NCBI RefSeq assembly: GCF_003732425.1
Contig: NZ_MOBX01000013.1
Coordinates: forward strand, 932,026-996,025
Direction of reading: 5' to 3'
DNA length: 64,000 bases
Origin: Pseudomonas fluorescens
GTDB lineage: Bacteria > Pseudomonadota > Gammaproteobacteria > Pseudomonadales > Pseudomonadaceae
Shown here: one piece after another, positions 20,664-30,091 of the stretch
How positions within the stretch are numbered: position 1 is the first letter of the stretch
Layout: the number at the start of each line of letters is the position of its first letter
Translations under genes and position numbers: made by a program
Notes under the pieces: model-generated
Seen by the model: only the letters and a program-made list of their open reading frames with translations
What the model was told of the DNA's origin: nothing
Databases searched by the model: none

Positions 20664-21026
20664 ATGCTGTTCAAGAACGTCCTGACCACCACTGCCCTGC
20701 TCGCTTCGCTGTTCGCCGCATCTTCCGTATTTGCCCATGCCCACCTGAAAAGTCAGACCCCGGCGGCCGACAGCACCGTCGCTGCTCCGGCGGATTTGCG
20801 CCTGACGTTTTCCGAAGGTGTCGAGGCCAGTTTCACCAAAGTCACGTTGACCAAGGATGGCGCACCGGTCGCGGTCAAGCCGCTGACCACCGAGGGCGAC
20901 AAGAAAACCCTGATCGTCACCCCTAGTGCTCCGCTGACCGCTGGCGAGTACAAAGTCGAATGGCACGCAGTGTCGGTCGATACACATAAAAGCGAAGGCG
21001 CCTACCAGTTCAAGGTGGGCCAGTAA
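20664..21026 (+). CDS. copC: Periplasmic copper-binding protein CopC
   Basis: A 120-aa CopC/YobA protein. A signal peptide ends at VFAHA, leaving the mature N-terminal His (HAHLKSQTPAADS) that binds Cu(II) in this family; a further His and Asp lie in HAVSVDTHKSEG. It delivers or stores copper in the periplasm. The gene is three bases upstream of copD, so they form a two-gene operon like yobA-yebZ of E. coli. Confidence 0.92.
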   Translation: MLFKNVLTTTALLASLFAASSVFAHAHLKSQTPAADSTVAAPADLRLTFSEGVEASFTKVTLTKDGAPVAVKPLTTEGDKKTLIVTPSAPLTAGEYKVEWHAVSVDTHKSEGAYQFKVGQ

Positions 21027-21029
21027 TTC

Positions 21030-21887
21030 ATGAATGAAGCGCTGGTGCTGTGCCGCTTTGTGCATTTCATCGTGGTGTTGATGCTGTTCGGGGTCTGGCT
21101 GTTCAGGCCGTTGCTGCTCAAGGATGAAGCGTCACAAGTGGATCGGCACCTGGCGCGACTGGCGCGCTGGCTGGCTGCAGTGGCGCTGTTCAGCGGGATT
21201 GCCTGGGCACTTTTGATTACTGCAAGCATGGCCGGTTCGGCTACAGCGGCGTTTGATCCGGACACGGTTGCGCGGGTGCTGGGCCATACGTTTTTTGGTC
21301 AGGTCTGGCGTTGGCATCTGCTGATCAATGCTGTGCTGTTGGCGCTGTTGTTCACACCTTGGCGTTCAAACATGCCGTTGCGACTTGGCTTGAGTGCCCT
21401 GCTGCTGGCGACTCTCGCTCCGGTCGGACACGGCGCCATGCTCGATGGTTTGAGTGGGCAATTGCTGATTCTCAACCAGATCGTGCATCTGACCTGCGTG
21501 GCGGCCTGGCTCGGCGGGTTGTGGGTGCTGGTGATGATTTTGCGTCAGCCGACGGAGCCGATGCATGAAGTTTTGCGACGCTTCAGCGGGATCGGTTATG
21601 TGCTAGTCGCCGGGCTGCTCATGACAGGATTGATCAATGTCCGCGTGCTGACCGGCCAATGGTGGCCGACGCCGTTGTTCAGCGGGTTTGCGTTGATTCT
21701 GCTGATCAAGGCGCTGGTCGTGCTGGGGATGCTGGGGCTGGCGCTGTTCAACCGTTTGCGCATGGATGATTGCGAACAACGGATGGGCGCAATCAGGCGC
21801 AGTGTGATGCTGGAGTGGCTGCTCGGCATTGGCGCGGTGGCGGCCGTCTCGCTGCTCGGTACCCTGCCGCCAATGATCACTGGATAA
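21030..21887 (+). CDS. copD: Copper resistance/uptake membrane protein CopD
   Basis: A 285-aa integral membrane protein with about eight hydrophobic segments, of the CopD/YebZ family. Family knowledge: CopD works with CopC in copper import across the inner membrane. Membrane histidines typical of the family are present (FVHFIVVLMLFGVW, HTFFGQVWRWH, QIVHLTCVAAWLGGLW). It lies three bases behind copC. Confidence 0.9.
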   Translation: MNEALVLCRFVHFIVVLMLFGVWLFRPLLLKDEASQVDRHLARLARWLAAVALFSGIAWALLITASMAGSATAAFDPDTVARVLGHTFFGQVWRWHLLINAVLLALLFTPWRSNMPLRLGLSALLLATLAPVGHGAMLDGLSGQLLILNQIVHLTCVAAWLGGLWVLVMILRQPTEPMHEVLRRFSGIGYVLVAGLLMTGLINVRVLTGQWWPTPLFSGFALILLIKALVVLGMLGLALFNRLRMDDCEQRMGAIRRSVMLEWLLGIGAVAAVSLLGTLPPMITG

Positions 21888-21899
21888 ACACAGTTCAAA

Positions 21900-21987
21900 T
21901 GTGGGAGCGAGCCTGCTCGCGAAAGCGGTGTGTCAGATAAAGAAATGTTACTGATACGACGCTTTCGCGAGCAGGCTCGCTCCCACA
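21900..21987. repeat. REPIN (TGTGGGAGCGAGCC type)
   Basis: Inverted pair between convergent copD and the HlyD-type gene. Confidence 0.9.
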
Positions 21988-22002
21988 GGGTTATGCATTG
22001 TG

Positions 22003-23145
22003 TCAGTGGGGTTGGGTGTCGCCCGCCGCGGTGTCGATGCTGACCACCACCGACATCCCCGGCCGCAACCGCTCCTCTTCCTGCTGATCCGGATCGATGG
22101 TGATCCGCACCGGCACCCGCTGGGCAATTTTCACGAAATTGCCGGTGGCGTTGTCCGCCTGCAACAGGGCAAATTCCGAGCCCGTACCCGGCGAAATATG
22201 CTGCACATACCCGGTGAATTTGCGGTGGTTCAGCGCATCGACGGTGAAACGCACCGGTTGCCCGACGCGGACGTTATCCATCTGGGTTTCCTTCAAGTTG
22301 GCGATCACCCATTTCTGGTTCGGCACCAACGCCATCAACTGCGCACCGGAGTTGACGTAGGCGCCGAGGCGCACGCCGATCTGCCCGAGCTGGCCGTCAC
22401 GCGGGGCAACGATGCGCGTATTCGACAGGTCGATCCGCGCCAGTTGCACCGCTGCTTCAGCGCTGGCCACCGCCGCTTCCAGCGAGCCACGATTGACGAT
22501 CACCGTTTGCAGATCCTGACGGGCGATTTCCAGATTGGCCTTGGCTTGCGCGACCGCCGCGACACTTTGCGCATTGGCCGCCAGCGCGACGTCCATCTCG
22601 CGCTTGGACACCGAACCGTCGCCAACCAATTCCTTGTTGCGGCGCAGATCCGCCTCGCTCTTGCGCAACTGCGCTTCGCTGTCGGCTTGCACCGCCTGAC
22701 GCAACTTGATCGTCGCCTCGGCGCTGTTGCGTTGCTGCACCACATTGGCCAATGCGGCCTTCTGCACCGCCAGTTGCGCCAGTGCCTGGTCGAGACGCTG
22801 CTGATAGATGCGGTCGTCCAGGCGCACCAGCAAATCCCCCGCCTTCACGTACTGAAAATCCTGTACCGGCACCTCGTAAACATAACCTGCGAGTTGCGGG
22901 CCGATGATCGTCACCTGTCCGCGCACCAATGCGTTTTCCGTGGTCTCCACTGCACTGCTGAACGGCGGCAATTGCCACGCATAGAGCACGATCAACACGC
23001 CGACAATGGCAATCGCGGCAAAGCCCAGCGACGAGATGATCCGCACCCGCAGCGAGCGCGGCTCGGTGTTCGGCGATGACGGCGGCGCCACACCCTCAGG
23101 CGTGGCAGCAATGGCGTTAGTAGTTGTGGTGGTCGGTTCGGTCAT
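22003..23145 (-). CDS. HlyD/EmrA-type membrane fusion protein
   Basis: A 380-aa periplasmic adaptor of an efflux pump. One N-terminal membrane helix (IISSLGFAAIAIVGVLIVLY), a lipoyl/barrel half (QVTIIGPQLAGYVYEVPV), a long coiled-coil hairpin at about residues 110-200, and the returning half (RIVAPRDGQLGQIGVRLGAYV) are all visible. Its start overlaps the stop of the MFS gene by 4 bp, so both are made together. No outer-membrane factor or regulator is adjacent. Confidence 0.9.
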   Translation of the reverse strand: MTEPTTTTTNAIAATPEGVAPPSSPNTEPRSLRVRIISSLGFAAIAIVGVLIVLYAWQLPPFSSAVETTENALVRGQVTIIGPQLAGYVYEVPVQDFQYVKAGDLLVRLDDRIYQQRLDQALAQLAVQKAALANVVQQRNSAEATIKLRQAVQADSEAQLRKSEADLRRNKELVGDGSVSKREMDVALAANAQSVAAVAQAKANLEIARQDLQTVIVNRGSLEAAVASAEAAVQLARIDLSNTRIVAPRDGQLGQIGVRLGAYVNSGAQLMALVPNQKWVIANLKETQMDNVRVGQPVRFTVDALNHRKFTGYVQHISPGTGSEFALLQADNATGNFVKIAQRVPVRITIDPDQQEEERLRPGMSVVVSIDTAAGDTQPH

Positions 23146-24797
23146 GAAGAAGTGGCACCGCTCGAAGGTGTGGATGGCGCAGGGGCGACGGCTTTGGTGG
23201 TGCTCATCAGCCACAGCGCACGGATGGACAGCCAGATCATGGTCAGCACCGCAATCACGGCGATCAACATGAACACATCGTTGTAGGCCAGCACGTTGGC
23301 CTCGCGGGTAGCGGCGTTGGACAGACTGCGAATACCCGCAAGGTTGCGCAGGCTCGGGTCGGCCAGCAACGAGCCGTACGCCGAGCCGCCGCTCTGCACG
23401 CGTGCAGCCACCAACGGGTCAGACAGCGTCAGGTGCTCAACGATGTGACTGGAATGAAATTTTTCCCGGACGATCTGGAAAGTGCCCAGCAGCGCCGCGC
23501 CCAGCAGGCCGCCGAGGTTGTTGCAGATCCCGAACAGCACGGAAAAGCTCACCAGATTGCGCGGATTGGTCAGCACGTTGCGCGTACCAAAGACCATGGT
23601 CGGGCCGAGGAAAAACGTGCTGCCGAAGGCCAGCAGAAACTGACTGAGGTAGAGGTTTTCCGGGCGGGTCAGGTTGTTGGAAAAGCTGTCCATCACCGAC
23701 CCGGTGGCCATCAGACCCAGCGAGATGATCAGCGGCATCAGCAGGTGCTTGGGGTCGATCGTCAGCGCGCTGGTCACCAGCCCCGCGACACTGCCGATCA
23801 GCATCACCACGTAGAGGCTGTGCAGTTGCTCATAACCCATGTTCAGGTTCTGCATGAAACCGACCGCACCGGTGGACTGCTCCGAGGTGACCATGCGAAT
23901 CAGGGTCACCGCCAGCGCCAGGCGGATCATCGTTCCGCTGCCAAGCCAACGGGTCATCAGCAGCGGGTTGCTGCGGTTATGTTCGATGGCCAGACCGGCG
24001 AGGATCAACGCAATCGAGGCGGCCAGCGCATAGCCGATCCAGTTGGCCTCCAGCCACCAGTCAATCCGCCCCAGCGACAACACCGCGCACAACAACGCCA
24101 CGCCCGTGGCGAGAATGGCGAAGGTGAGGAAGTCGAGTTTTTCGAAGGTTTTGAAACGGTCGCCCGGCGGCAACTTGAGCATCAATACGCAGCCCAGCGA
24201 CAGCAGCGCCATGCCCAGCTCGAACAGGTACAAGCCGCGCCATTCGGCGATCTGCAGCAAATCCTCCGAGAATAATCGCGCCAGCGGTAGCGCGAGTTGT
24301 GAAGTGCCGAGGCCGAGCACCAGCGCTTTCATGCGCCACTTCGCCGGGAATGCCTGGATCATGTAATACAGGCCCAGCGAACTCAGCGCCGCGCCGACCA
24401 TACCGTGGGCTGCGCGCACCGCCACCGCAGAGTTCAGGTCGTTGACGAACAGATGGCCGAAGGTCACCAGCGCATACAGCACCAGAAACACTTCGGTGAA
24501 TGCACGCAAACCGAATTGCTGGCGGAACTTCACCAGCAGCAGGTTCATCGACACGTTGGTCATCACGAACGCCGCCGGCAGCCAGGCCATTTCCGCCGTG
24601 GTCGCGCCCAGTGCGCCTTGCAGATAAGGCAGGTTGGCCACCACCAGCGAGTTGCCCAAGCCACCGGTTACCGCCACCAGCACGCCGACCAGCGCATAGG
24701 CCAGGCGCTTGGGGTTGGAGTGCAATGGTGTTGAAGGGGAACCGGGCAGACTGGGCTTTTCGTGGGGCTGCCAGTTGCGCGGGGCGTATTGATCCAT
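23142..24797 (-). CDS. EmrB-type MFS multidrug transporter (DHA2)
   Basis: A 551-aa transporter with about 14 membrane segments, of the DHA2 drug:H+ antiporter family. The family motif region is modified: VVANLPYLQGALGATTAEMAWLPAAFVM takes the place of the usual DIANVALP. It partners the EmrA-like adaptor encoded directly downstream with a 4-bp overlap. Substrate cannot be inferred. Confidence 0.88.
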   Translation of the reverse strand: MDQYAPRNWQPHEKPSLPGSPSTPLHSNPKRLAYALVGVLVAVTGGLGNSLVVANLPYLQGALGATTAEMAWLPAAFVMTNVSMNLLLVKFRQQFGLRAFTEVFLVLYALVTFGHLFVNDLNSAVAVRAAHGMVGAALSSLGLYYMIQAFPAKWRMKALVLGLGTSQLALPLARLFSEDLLQIAEWRGLYLFELGMALLSLGCVLMLKLPPGDRFKTFEKLDFLTFAILATGVALLCAVLSLGRIDWWLEANWIGYALAASIALILAGLAIEHNRSNPLLMTRWLGSGTMIRLALAVTLIRMVTSEQSTGAVGFMQNLNMGYEQLHSLYVVMLIGSVAGLVTSALTIDPKHLLMPLIISLGLMATGSVMDSFSNNLTRPENLYLSQFLLAFGSTFFLGPTMVFGTRNVLTNPRNLVSFSVLFGICNNLGGLLGAALLGTFQIVREKFHSSHIVEHLTLSDPLVAARVQSGGSAYGSLLADPSLRNLAGIRSLSNAATREANVLAYNDVFMLIAVIAVLTMIWLSIRALWLMSTTKAVAPAPSTPSSGATSS

Positions 24798-24877
24798 GGA
24801 AAGGCCTTGTGCAGAACGTGGGTGAAGTTTGCCGCAAATTCACCGGCAACACACATCCCATGGACAACACAAATCCT

Positions 24878-24972
24878 TGTAGGAGCTGTCGAGTGAAACG
24901 AGGCTGCGATCTTTTGATCCTGTTTTTTTTAAAAGCCAGATCAAAAGATCGCAGCGTGCCGCAGCTCCTACA
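24878..24972. repeat. REPIN (TGTAGGAGCTG...GATCGCAGC type)
   Basis: Inverted pair around GATCTTTTGATC sequences in the 315-bp gap between the divergent MFS gene and oprD. The rest of the gap holds the oprD promoter region. Confidence 0.85.
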
Positions 24973-24993
24973 AAGTGATCTGCGTCGCGACGG

Positions 24994-25074
24994 CAAGTCA
25001 TCGTATAACTTGCTGTTGACATTCCCGGAAAACCGAGGAAATATCCGCACCCATGTTGTACGACGACGTATAAC
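24994..25074 (+). promoter_or_regulatory. Promoter/operator region of the OprD porin gene
   Basis: Three elements are seen: a palindrome CAAGTCAT-CGT-ATAACTTG (24994-25012), a consensus -35 TTGACA (25016-25021) followed by CCCGGAAAACC, and an inverted repeat GTTGTAC-GACGAC-GTATAAC (25055-25074). The -35, the CCCGGAAA block and a TACGAC block recur at the same spacing before udh. Confidence 0.5.
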
Positions 25075-25112
25075 AAATAATAAAAACAACAAACGATACA
25101 GGGAGCGTCACA

Positions 25113-26408
25113 GTGAGCACACTCGTCTGCAGTTCCGTCCGCCCTTCCCGCATTGCCACGCTTTCTCCGCGCACCACCCTTAGCCTGATCGGCTGCAGCA
25201 GCCTGGCCCTGGCCCTGCCGATGAGCGCCGATGCCGAAGGCTTTCTCGAAGACAGCAAAGCCACGCTGAACCTGCGCAACGCCTACTTCAACCGCAACTT
25301 CGTCAACCCGGCCAACCCACAGGGCAAGGCTGAAGAATGGACGCAAAACTTCATTCTCGATGCCAAATCCGGCTTCACTCAGGGCACCGTCGGTTTTGGG
25401 CTCGATGTGCTGGGGATGTATTCGCAAAAGCTTGATGGCGGCAAAGGCACGGGCGGCACGCAACTGTTGCCGATCCACGATGACGGGCGCCCGGCAGACA
25501 ACTTCGGTCGCCTCGGTGTGGCGCTGAAGGCCAAGGTCTCGAAGACTGAATTGAAGGTCGGCGAATGGATGCCGGTGCTGCCGATCCTGCGCTCCGACGA
25601 TGGCCGCTCGCTGCCGCAAACCTTTCGCGGCGGCCAGATCACCTCTACCGAGATCAACGGCCTGACCGTCTACGGCGGCCAGTTCCGTGGCAACAGCCCG
25701 CGCAACGATGCGAGCATGGAAGACATGTCAATGAACGGCCGTGGCGCGTTCACTTCCGATCGCTTCAACTTCGGCGGCGGCGAATACACCTTCAACGACA
25801 AGCGCACCCTGGTCGGCGTGTGGTACGCCGAACTCAGCGACATCTACCAGCAGCAGTATTTCAACCTCAGCCATAGCCAGCCGCTGGGCGACTGGACGCT
25901 GGGTGCCAACCTCGGTTTCTTCACCGGCAAGGAGGACGGCAGCGCCCAGGCCGGCGACCTCGACAACAAGACCGCGTTCGCCCTGCTCTCGGCCCGCTAC
26001 GGCGGCAACACCTTCTATGTCGGCCTGCAAAAACTCAGCGGCGACGACGCGTGGATGCGGGTCAACGGCACCAGCGGCGGCACCCTCGCCAACGACAGTT
26101 ACAACGCCAGTTACGACAACGCCAAAGAGCGCTCCTGGCAGTTGCGCCACGACTACAACTTCGTCGCCCTCGGCATCCCCGGCCTGACCCTGATGAACCG
26201 CTATATCAGCGGCGATAACGTGCACACCGGCACCGTCACTGACGGCAAGGAATGGGGCCGCGAGTCGGAGCTGGCTTACACCGTGCAAAGCGGCCCGCTG
26301 AAAAACCTCAACGTGAAATGGCGCAACGCGACGATACGCCGGGACTTCAGCACCAACGAGTTTGACGAGAACCGGATCTTTATCAGTTATCCGATTTCGT
26401 TGTTGTAA
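25113..26408 (+). CDS. OprD-family outer-membrane porin
   Basis: A 431-aa outer-membrane channel of the OprD family. A signal peptide precedes the mature start (ADAEGFLEDSKATLNLRNAYFNRNF), which is the standard OprD opening, and alternating aromatic strands run to the C-terminal YPISLL. The GTG at 25113 is chosen because of a GGGAG ribosome site seven bases upstream and because it gives a complete signal peptide. Placed before uronate genes, it probably takes up hexuronates or related acids. Confidence 0.9.
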   Translation: MSTLVCSSVRPSRIATLSPRTTLSLIGCSSLALALPMSADAEGFLEDSKATLNLRNAYFNRNFVNPANPQGKAEEWTQNFILDAKSGFTQGTVGFGLDVLGMYSQKLDGGKGTGGTQLLPIHDDGRPADNFGRLGVALKAKVSKTELKVGEWMPVLPILRSDDGRSLPQTFRGGQITSTEINGLTVYGGQFRGNSPRNDASMEDMSMNGRGAFTSDRFNFGGGEYTFNDKRTLVGVWYAELSDIYQQQYFNLSHSQPLGDWTLGANLGFFTGKEDGSAQAGDLDNKTAFALLSARYGGNTFYVGLQKLSGDDAWMRVNGTSGGTLANDSYNASYDNAKERSWQLRHDYNFVALGIPGLTLMNRYISGDNVHTGTVTDGKEWGRESELAYTVQSGPLKNLNVKWRNATIRRDFSTNEFDENRIFISYPISLL

Positions 26409-26448
26409 CCGCTGATTCAATTAAGAACCCATTGGCGAACCGATGACC

Positions 26449-26557
26449 TGTGGCGAGGGAGCTTGCTCCCGCTGGGTGGCGAAGCCGCCCCCGGCAATTT
26501 TCCGCAAAAAGCGACGACTGCTGCGCAGCCGAGCGGGAGCAAGCTCCCTCGCCACAG
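26449..26557. repeat. REPIN (CTGTGGCGAGGGAGC type)
   Basis: Inverted pair between oprD and the udh promoter. Confidence 0.88.
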
Positions 26558-26614
26558 GAACGGGCAAGGCTGGAAATCCTCGCAGGCCTTCCGTCATCTA
26601 CACCAAAAGTCGCG

Positions 26615-26662
26615 TTGACAAGTCCCGGAAACCCTACCGATACTTCAGCGAAGTCATACGAC
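26615..26662 (+). promoter_or_regulatory. Promoter/operator region of udh
   Basis: A consensus -35 TTGACA (26615-26620), a CCCGGAAACCC block, a possible -10 GATACT and then GTCATACGACAAC (TACGAC at 26657-26662). The same order and spacing occurs before oprD, where TTGACA to TACGAC is 43 bp against 42 bp here. Confidence 0.5.
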
Positions 26663-26702
26663 AACCTACAACAAACCTAATAACAACGTGTAAGGGCTTG
26701 CC

Positions 26703-27527
26703 ATGACGTCTACCTCTACTCCCCGCGCCCCGTTTAACCGTCTGCTACTGACCGGCGCCGCCGGTGGCCTGGGCAAAGTCCTGCGCGAACGTATGCGCCC
26801 TTATGCCAATGTCCTGCGCTTGTCAGACATTGCCGCCCTCGCCCCGGCCGTCGATGATCGCGAAGAAATCGTTCCTTGCGATCTGGCCGACAAACACGCC
26901 GTGCACCAACTGGTCGAAGGCGTCGACGCGATCCTGCATTTCGGCGGCGTCTCCGTCGAGCGGCCGTTCGAAGAAATCCTCGGTGCCAATATCTGCGGCG
27001 TGTTTCACATCTACGAAGCCGCGCGCCGGCATGGCGTAAAACGGGTGATCTTCGCCAGTTCCAACCACGTCATCGGCTTCTACAAACAGGACGAAAAACT
27101 CGACGCCACCTCGGCCCGCCGCCCCGACGGCTACTACGGACTGTCCAAGTCCTACGGCGAAGACATGGCCAGTTTCTACTTCGATCGCTACGGCATCGAG
27201 ACCGTCAGCATCCGCATCGGCTCCTCGTTCCCCGAGCCGCAGAACCGCCGAATGATGCACACCTGGCTGAGCTTCGACGACCTCACGCAATTGCTTGAAC
27301 GCGCGCTGTACACGCCGAACGTCGGCCACACCGTGGTCTATGGCATGTCCGCCAACAAGGACGTGTGGTGGGACAACCGCTTCGCCAGCCACCTCGGGTT
27401 TTCGGCCAAGGACAGCTCCGAAGTGTTCCGCGAAAAAGTCGAGGCACAACCCATGCCGGCCGCCGATGACCCGGCGCGGATCTATCAGGGCGGCACGTTC
27501 GTCGCGGCAGGGCCGTTCGGCGACTGA
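26703..27527 (+). CDS. udh: NAD-dependent uronate dehydrogenase
   Basis: A 274-aa short-chain-type dehydrogenase that oxidises D-glucuronate and D-galacturonate at C1 to the aldarolactones. The dinucleotide motif is GAAGGLG (residues 18-24), with DLAD for the adenine site and catalytic Tyr145/Lys149 in YYGLSK. Length and features match P. syringae and P. putida Udh (about 275). The next gene encodes a lactonase, its logical successor. Start fixed by position and family N-terminus. Confidence 0.92.
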   Translation: MTSTSTPRAPFNRLLLTGAAGGLGKVLRERMRPYANVLRLSDIAALAPAVDDREEIVPCDLADKHAVHQLVEGVDAILHFGGVSVERPFEEILGANICGVFHIYEAARRHGVKRVIFASSNHVIGFYKQDEKLDATSARRPDGYYGLSKSYGEDMASFYFDRYGIETVSIRIGSSFPEPQNRRMMHTWLSFDDLTQLLERALYTPNVGHTVVYGMSANKDVWWDNRFASHLGFSAKDSSEVFREKVEAQPMPAADDPARIYQGGTFVAAGPFGD

Positions 27528-27557
27528 TCACTCTGACAACGACGCAAAGGAATGAGT

Positions 27558-28451
27558 ATGCAAGCCGAACTGATCGTCGATGCCCGCAACGCCGTGGGCG
27601 AAAGCCCGGTCTGGGTGCCGCAGGAAAACGCGCTGTATTGGGTGGATATTCCCAACGGCGGGCTGCAACGCTGGAGCGCTGACACCGGCCATGTGCATGC
27701 CTGGACAACCCCGGAAATGCTCGCCTGCATCGCTCGTCACAGCGATGGCGGCTGGGTTGCCGGCATGGAGAGCGGCTTTTTTCATCTGCACCCGCACAGC
27801 GACGGCAGCCTCGACAGTGAGTTGCTTGCCACCGTGGCGCACAGCCGCGCAGACATGCGCCTGAACGATGGTCGCTGCGACCGCCAAGGGCGTTTCTGGG
27901 CCGGCAGCATGGTGCTGAACATGGGCCTGAGTGCGCCCGAAGGCAGACTCTACCGCTACGGCGCCGGGCAATCTGGCGTGATCGAAGCGCAGCTCGACGG
28001 CTTCATCGTGCCCAACGGCCTCGGTTTCAGCCCTGACGGCAAGACCATGTACCTGTCCGATTCGCACCCCGACGTACAACTGATCTGGGCGTTCGATTAC
28101 GACACCGATAGCGGCACGCCGTCGAACCGTCGCGTGTTCGTCGACATGAACCATTTCCCCGGGCGGCCCGATGGCGCTACCGTGGATGCTGAAGGTTTTT
28201 ACTGGATCTGCGCCAACGACGCCGGCCTGATTCACCGCTTCGCGCCGGACGGCCGACTCGACTTCTCACTGGCCGTACCGGTGAAAAAACCGACCATGTG
28301 CGCCTTCGGCGGCAACCGGATGGACACCTTGTTCGTCACCTCGATTCGTCCCGGCGACGACCACGATCCGCAATCTCTCGCAGGCGGCGTGTTCGCCCTG
28401 AACCCCAACGTCAAAGGCCTGCCGGAGCCGATGCTCAACGCTTTGCTGTAA
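27558..28451 (+). CDS. SMP-30/gluconolactonase-family aldarolactone lactonase
   Basis: A 297-aa six-bladed propeller hydrolase. Metal-binding family residues are seen in GESPVW (Glu), LNDGRCD (Asn) and PNGLGFSPDG (Asn), with Asp in DGATVDAEG. It should hydrolyse galactaro- or glucarolactones made by Udh. Two in-frame ATGs are six bases apart; AAAGG lies seven bases before the second (27558) and only one before the first (27552), so the second is preferred. The 24-bp gap to udh indicates one transcript. Confidence 0.87.
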   Translation: MQAELIVDARNAVGESPVWVPQENALYWVDIPNGGLQRWSADTGHVHAWTTPEMLACIARHSDGGWVAGMESGFFHLHPHSDGSLDSELLATVAHSRADMRLNDGRCDRQGRFWAGSMVLNMGLSAPEGRLYRYGAGQSGVIEAQLDGFIVPNGLGFSPDGKTMYLSDSHPDVQLIWAFDYDTDSGTPSNRRVFVDMNHFPGRPDGATVDAEGFYWICANDAGLIHRFAPDGRLDFSLAVPVKKPTMCAFGGNRMDTLFVTSIRPGDDHDPQSLAGGVFALNPNVKGLPEPMLNALL

Positions 28452-28515
28452 CACCCGCCTCTGCTGCACCGCTGTGCCTTGAACACAACAATAACAAGAC
28501 TGGAGACTCACCCCC

Positions 28516-29487
28516 ATGAACTTCAAACGCACCTTGCTGGCCGCTGCACTCCCGCTGATGTTCACCTTCACTGGCGCCGCTCAGGCACTGCAACTCAAAT
28601 TCGCTGACATCCATCCCGCCGGTTATCCAACCGTGGTGGCCGAAGAAAACATGGGCAAGACCCTGACCAAGGAAACCAACGGCGAGCTGACCTTTCAGTA
28701 CTTCCCCGGCGGTGTGCTGGGTTCCGAAAAGGAAGTCATCGAGCAGATGCAGGTCGGCGCAGTACAGCTGTCTCGCGTCAGCCTGGGTATCGTCGGCCCG
28801 GTGGTACCGGACGTGAACGTGTTCAACATGCCGTTCATCTTCCGCGACCATCAACACATGCGTAACGTCATCGACGGCCCGGTGGGCGACGAAATCCTCG
28901 ACAAAATCACCCACTCCGAATTCGGCCTGGTGGCCCTGGCCTGGATGGATGGCGGCACGCGAAACGTCTACACCAAGAAACCGGTCCGCAAGCTCGAAGA
29001 CCTCAAGGGCATGAAAATCCGCGTGCAAGGCAACCCAATGTTCATCGACATGATGAACGCCATGGGCGGCAACGGTATCGCCATGGACACCGGCGAAATC
29101 TTCAGTGCCCTGCAGACCGGCGTGATCGACGGCGCGGAAAACAACCCGCCGACCCTGCTCGAACATAACCACTTCCAGAACGCGAAGTACTACAGCCTCA
29201 CCGGACACCTGATCCTGCCAGAGCCGATCGTGATGTCGAAAATCACCTGGGAAAAACTGACTCCGGATCAACAGGCGCTGGTCAAGACCGCCGCCAAGGC
29301 TGCCCAGGCTGAAGAGCGTGTGCTGTGGGACAAGAAGTCCGCTGCCAGTGAAGAAAAACTCAAGGCCGCCGGCGTCGAGTTCATCCAGGTCGATAAAAAG
29401 CCCTTCTACGACGCCACCGCACCGGTGCGGGAAAAGTACGGCGCGAAATATGCCGACCTGATCAAGAAAATCGAAGCCGTTCAGTAA
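28516..29487 (+). CDS. dctP: TRAP transporter substrate-binding protein (DctP type)
   Basis: A 323-aa periplasmic binding protein with signal peptide (cleavage after AQA). The conserved carboxylate-binding arginine lies in GMKIRVQGNPMF, and GEIFSALQTGVIDGAENN is the family signature. In this cluster the ligand is probably galacturonate or glucuronate. It heads the dctPQM operon; an inverted repeat follows before dctQ. Confidence 0.92.
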   Translation: MNFKRTLLAAALPLMFTFTGAAQALQLKFADIHPAGYPTVVAEENMGKTLTKETNGELTFQYFPGGVLGSEKEVIEQMQVGAVQLSRVSLGIVGPVVPDVNVFNMPFIFRDHQHMRNVIDGPVGDEILDKITHSEFGLVALAWMDGGTRNVYTKKPVRKLEDLKGMKIRVQGNPMFIDMMNAMGGNGIAMDTGEIFSALQTGVIDGAENNPPTLLEHNHFQNAKYYSLTGHLILPEPIVMSKITWEKLTPDQQALVKTAAKAAQAEERVLWDKKSAASEEKLKAAGVEFIQVDKKPFYDATAPVREKYGAKYADLIKKIEAVQ

Positions 29488-29516
29488 CGCCTCCCGCTCC
29501 GTAATTTTGAAAAAGG

Positions 29517-29548
29517 CCCGGCGCACCTGATGACTCAGGCGCGCCCGG
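29517..29548 (+). promoter_or_regulatory. Intercistronic stem-loop between dctP and dctQ
   Basis: Arms CCCGGCGCACCTGA and TCAGGCGCGCCCGG pair at 12 of 14 positions around TGAC. There is no T-run, so it may stabilise the upstream message and keep the binding protein more abundant than the membrane subunits. Confidence 0.55.
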
Positions 29549-29563
29549 TTACGGTGGAACCCG

Positions 29564-30091
29564 ATGAAGAATCTAGTGCTGCGTATCAACGACAAGATCT
29601 ACATGACGTGTATCTGGGTCGCCGGCCTTTCAGTCCTGGCGATTTCCCTGATGATTCCCTGGGGGGTGTTCGCCCGCTACGTGCTGGGCACCGGCTCGAG
29701 CTGGCCCGAGCCCACGGCGATCCTGCTGATGATGGTTTTTACCTTCATTGGCGCCGCCGCCAGTTACCGCGCCGGCGCGCACATGGCCGTGGCCATGCTC
29801 ACCGATCGCATGCCGCCGCAGCTGAGATCCGCGGCGGCGATTTTTTCGCAACTGCTCATGGCCGCGATCTGCATTTTCATGACGATCTGGGGCGCCAAGC
29901 TGTGCATGTCCACCTGGAACCAGTTCATGGCCGCCCTGCCCGATCTGCGAGTTGGCGTGACCTATCTGCCGATTCCCGTGGGCGGCTTGCTGACGCTGAT
30001 TTTTGTCCTGGAAAAACTCTTGCTCGGTGACCAGAGCAAACGACGGGTCGTGCAGTTCGACCTGGTTGAAGAAAGTGAAGGTGCCGCCTAA
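29564..30091 (+). CDS. dctQ: TRAP transporter small membrane subunit (DctQ type)
   Basis: A 175-aa inner-membrane protein with four hydrophobic segments, the DctQ hallmark. Family stretches include GVFARYVLGTGSSWPE in the first loop and a second-half YLPIPVGGLLTLIFVLEK. It forms the membrane complex with DctM. Its stop overlaps the dctM start by one base (TAATG). Confidence 0.9.
   Translation: MKNLVLRINDKIYMTCIWVAGLSVLAISLMIPWGVFARYVLGTGSSWPEPTAILLMMVFTFIGAAASYRAGAHMAVAMLTDRMPPQLRSAAAIFSQLLMAAICIFMTIWGAKLCMSTWNQFMAALPDLRVGVTYLPIPVGGLLTLIFVLEKLLLGDQSKRRVVQFDLVEESEGAA

Noticed and set aside
22000..23079. Long plus-strand open frame opposite the HlyD-type gene
   Set aside because: Antisense shadow; the minus-strand protein has clear membrane-fusion domains and a 4-bp overlap with its partner gene.
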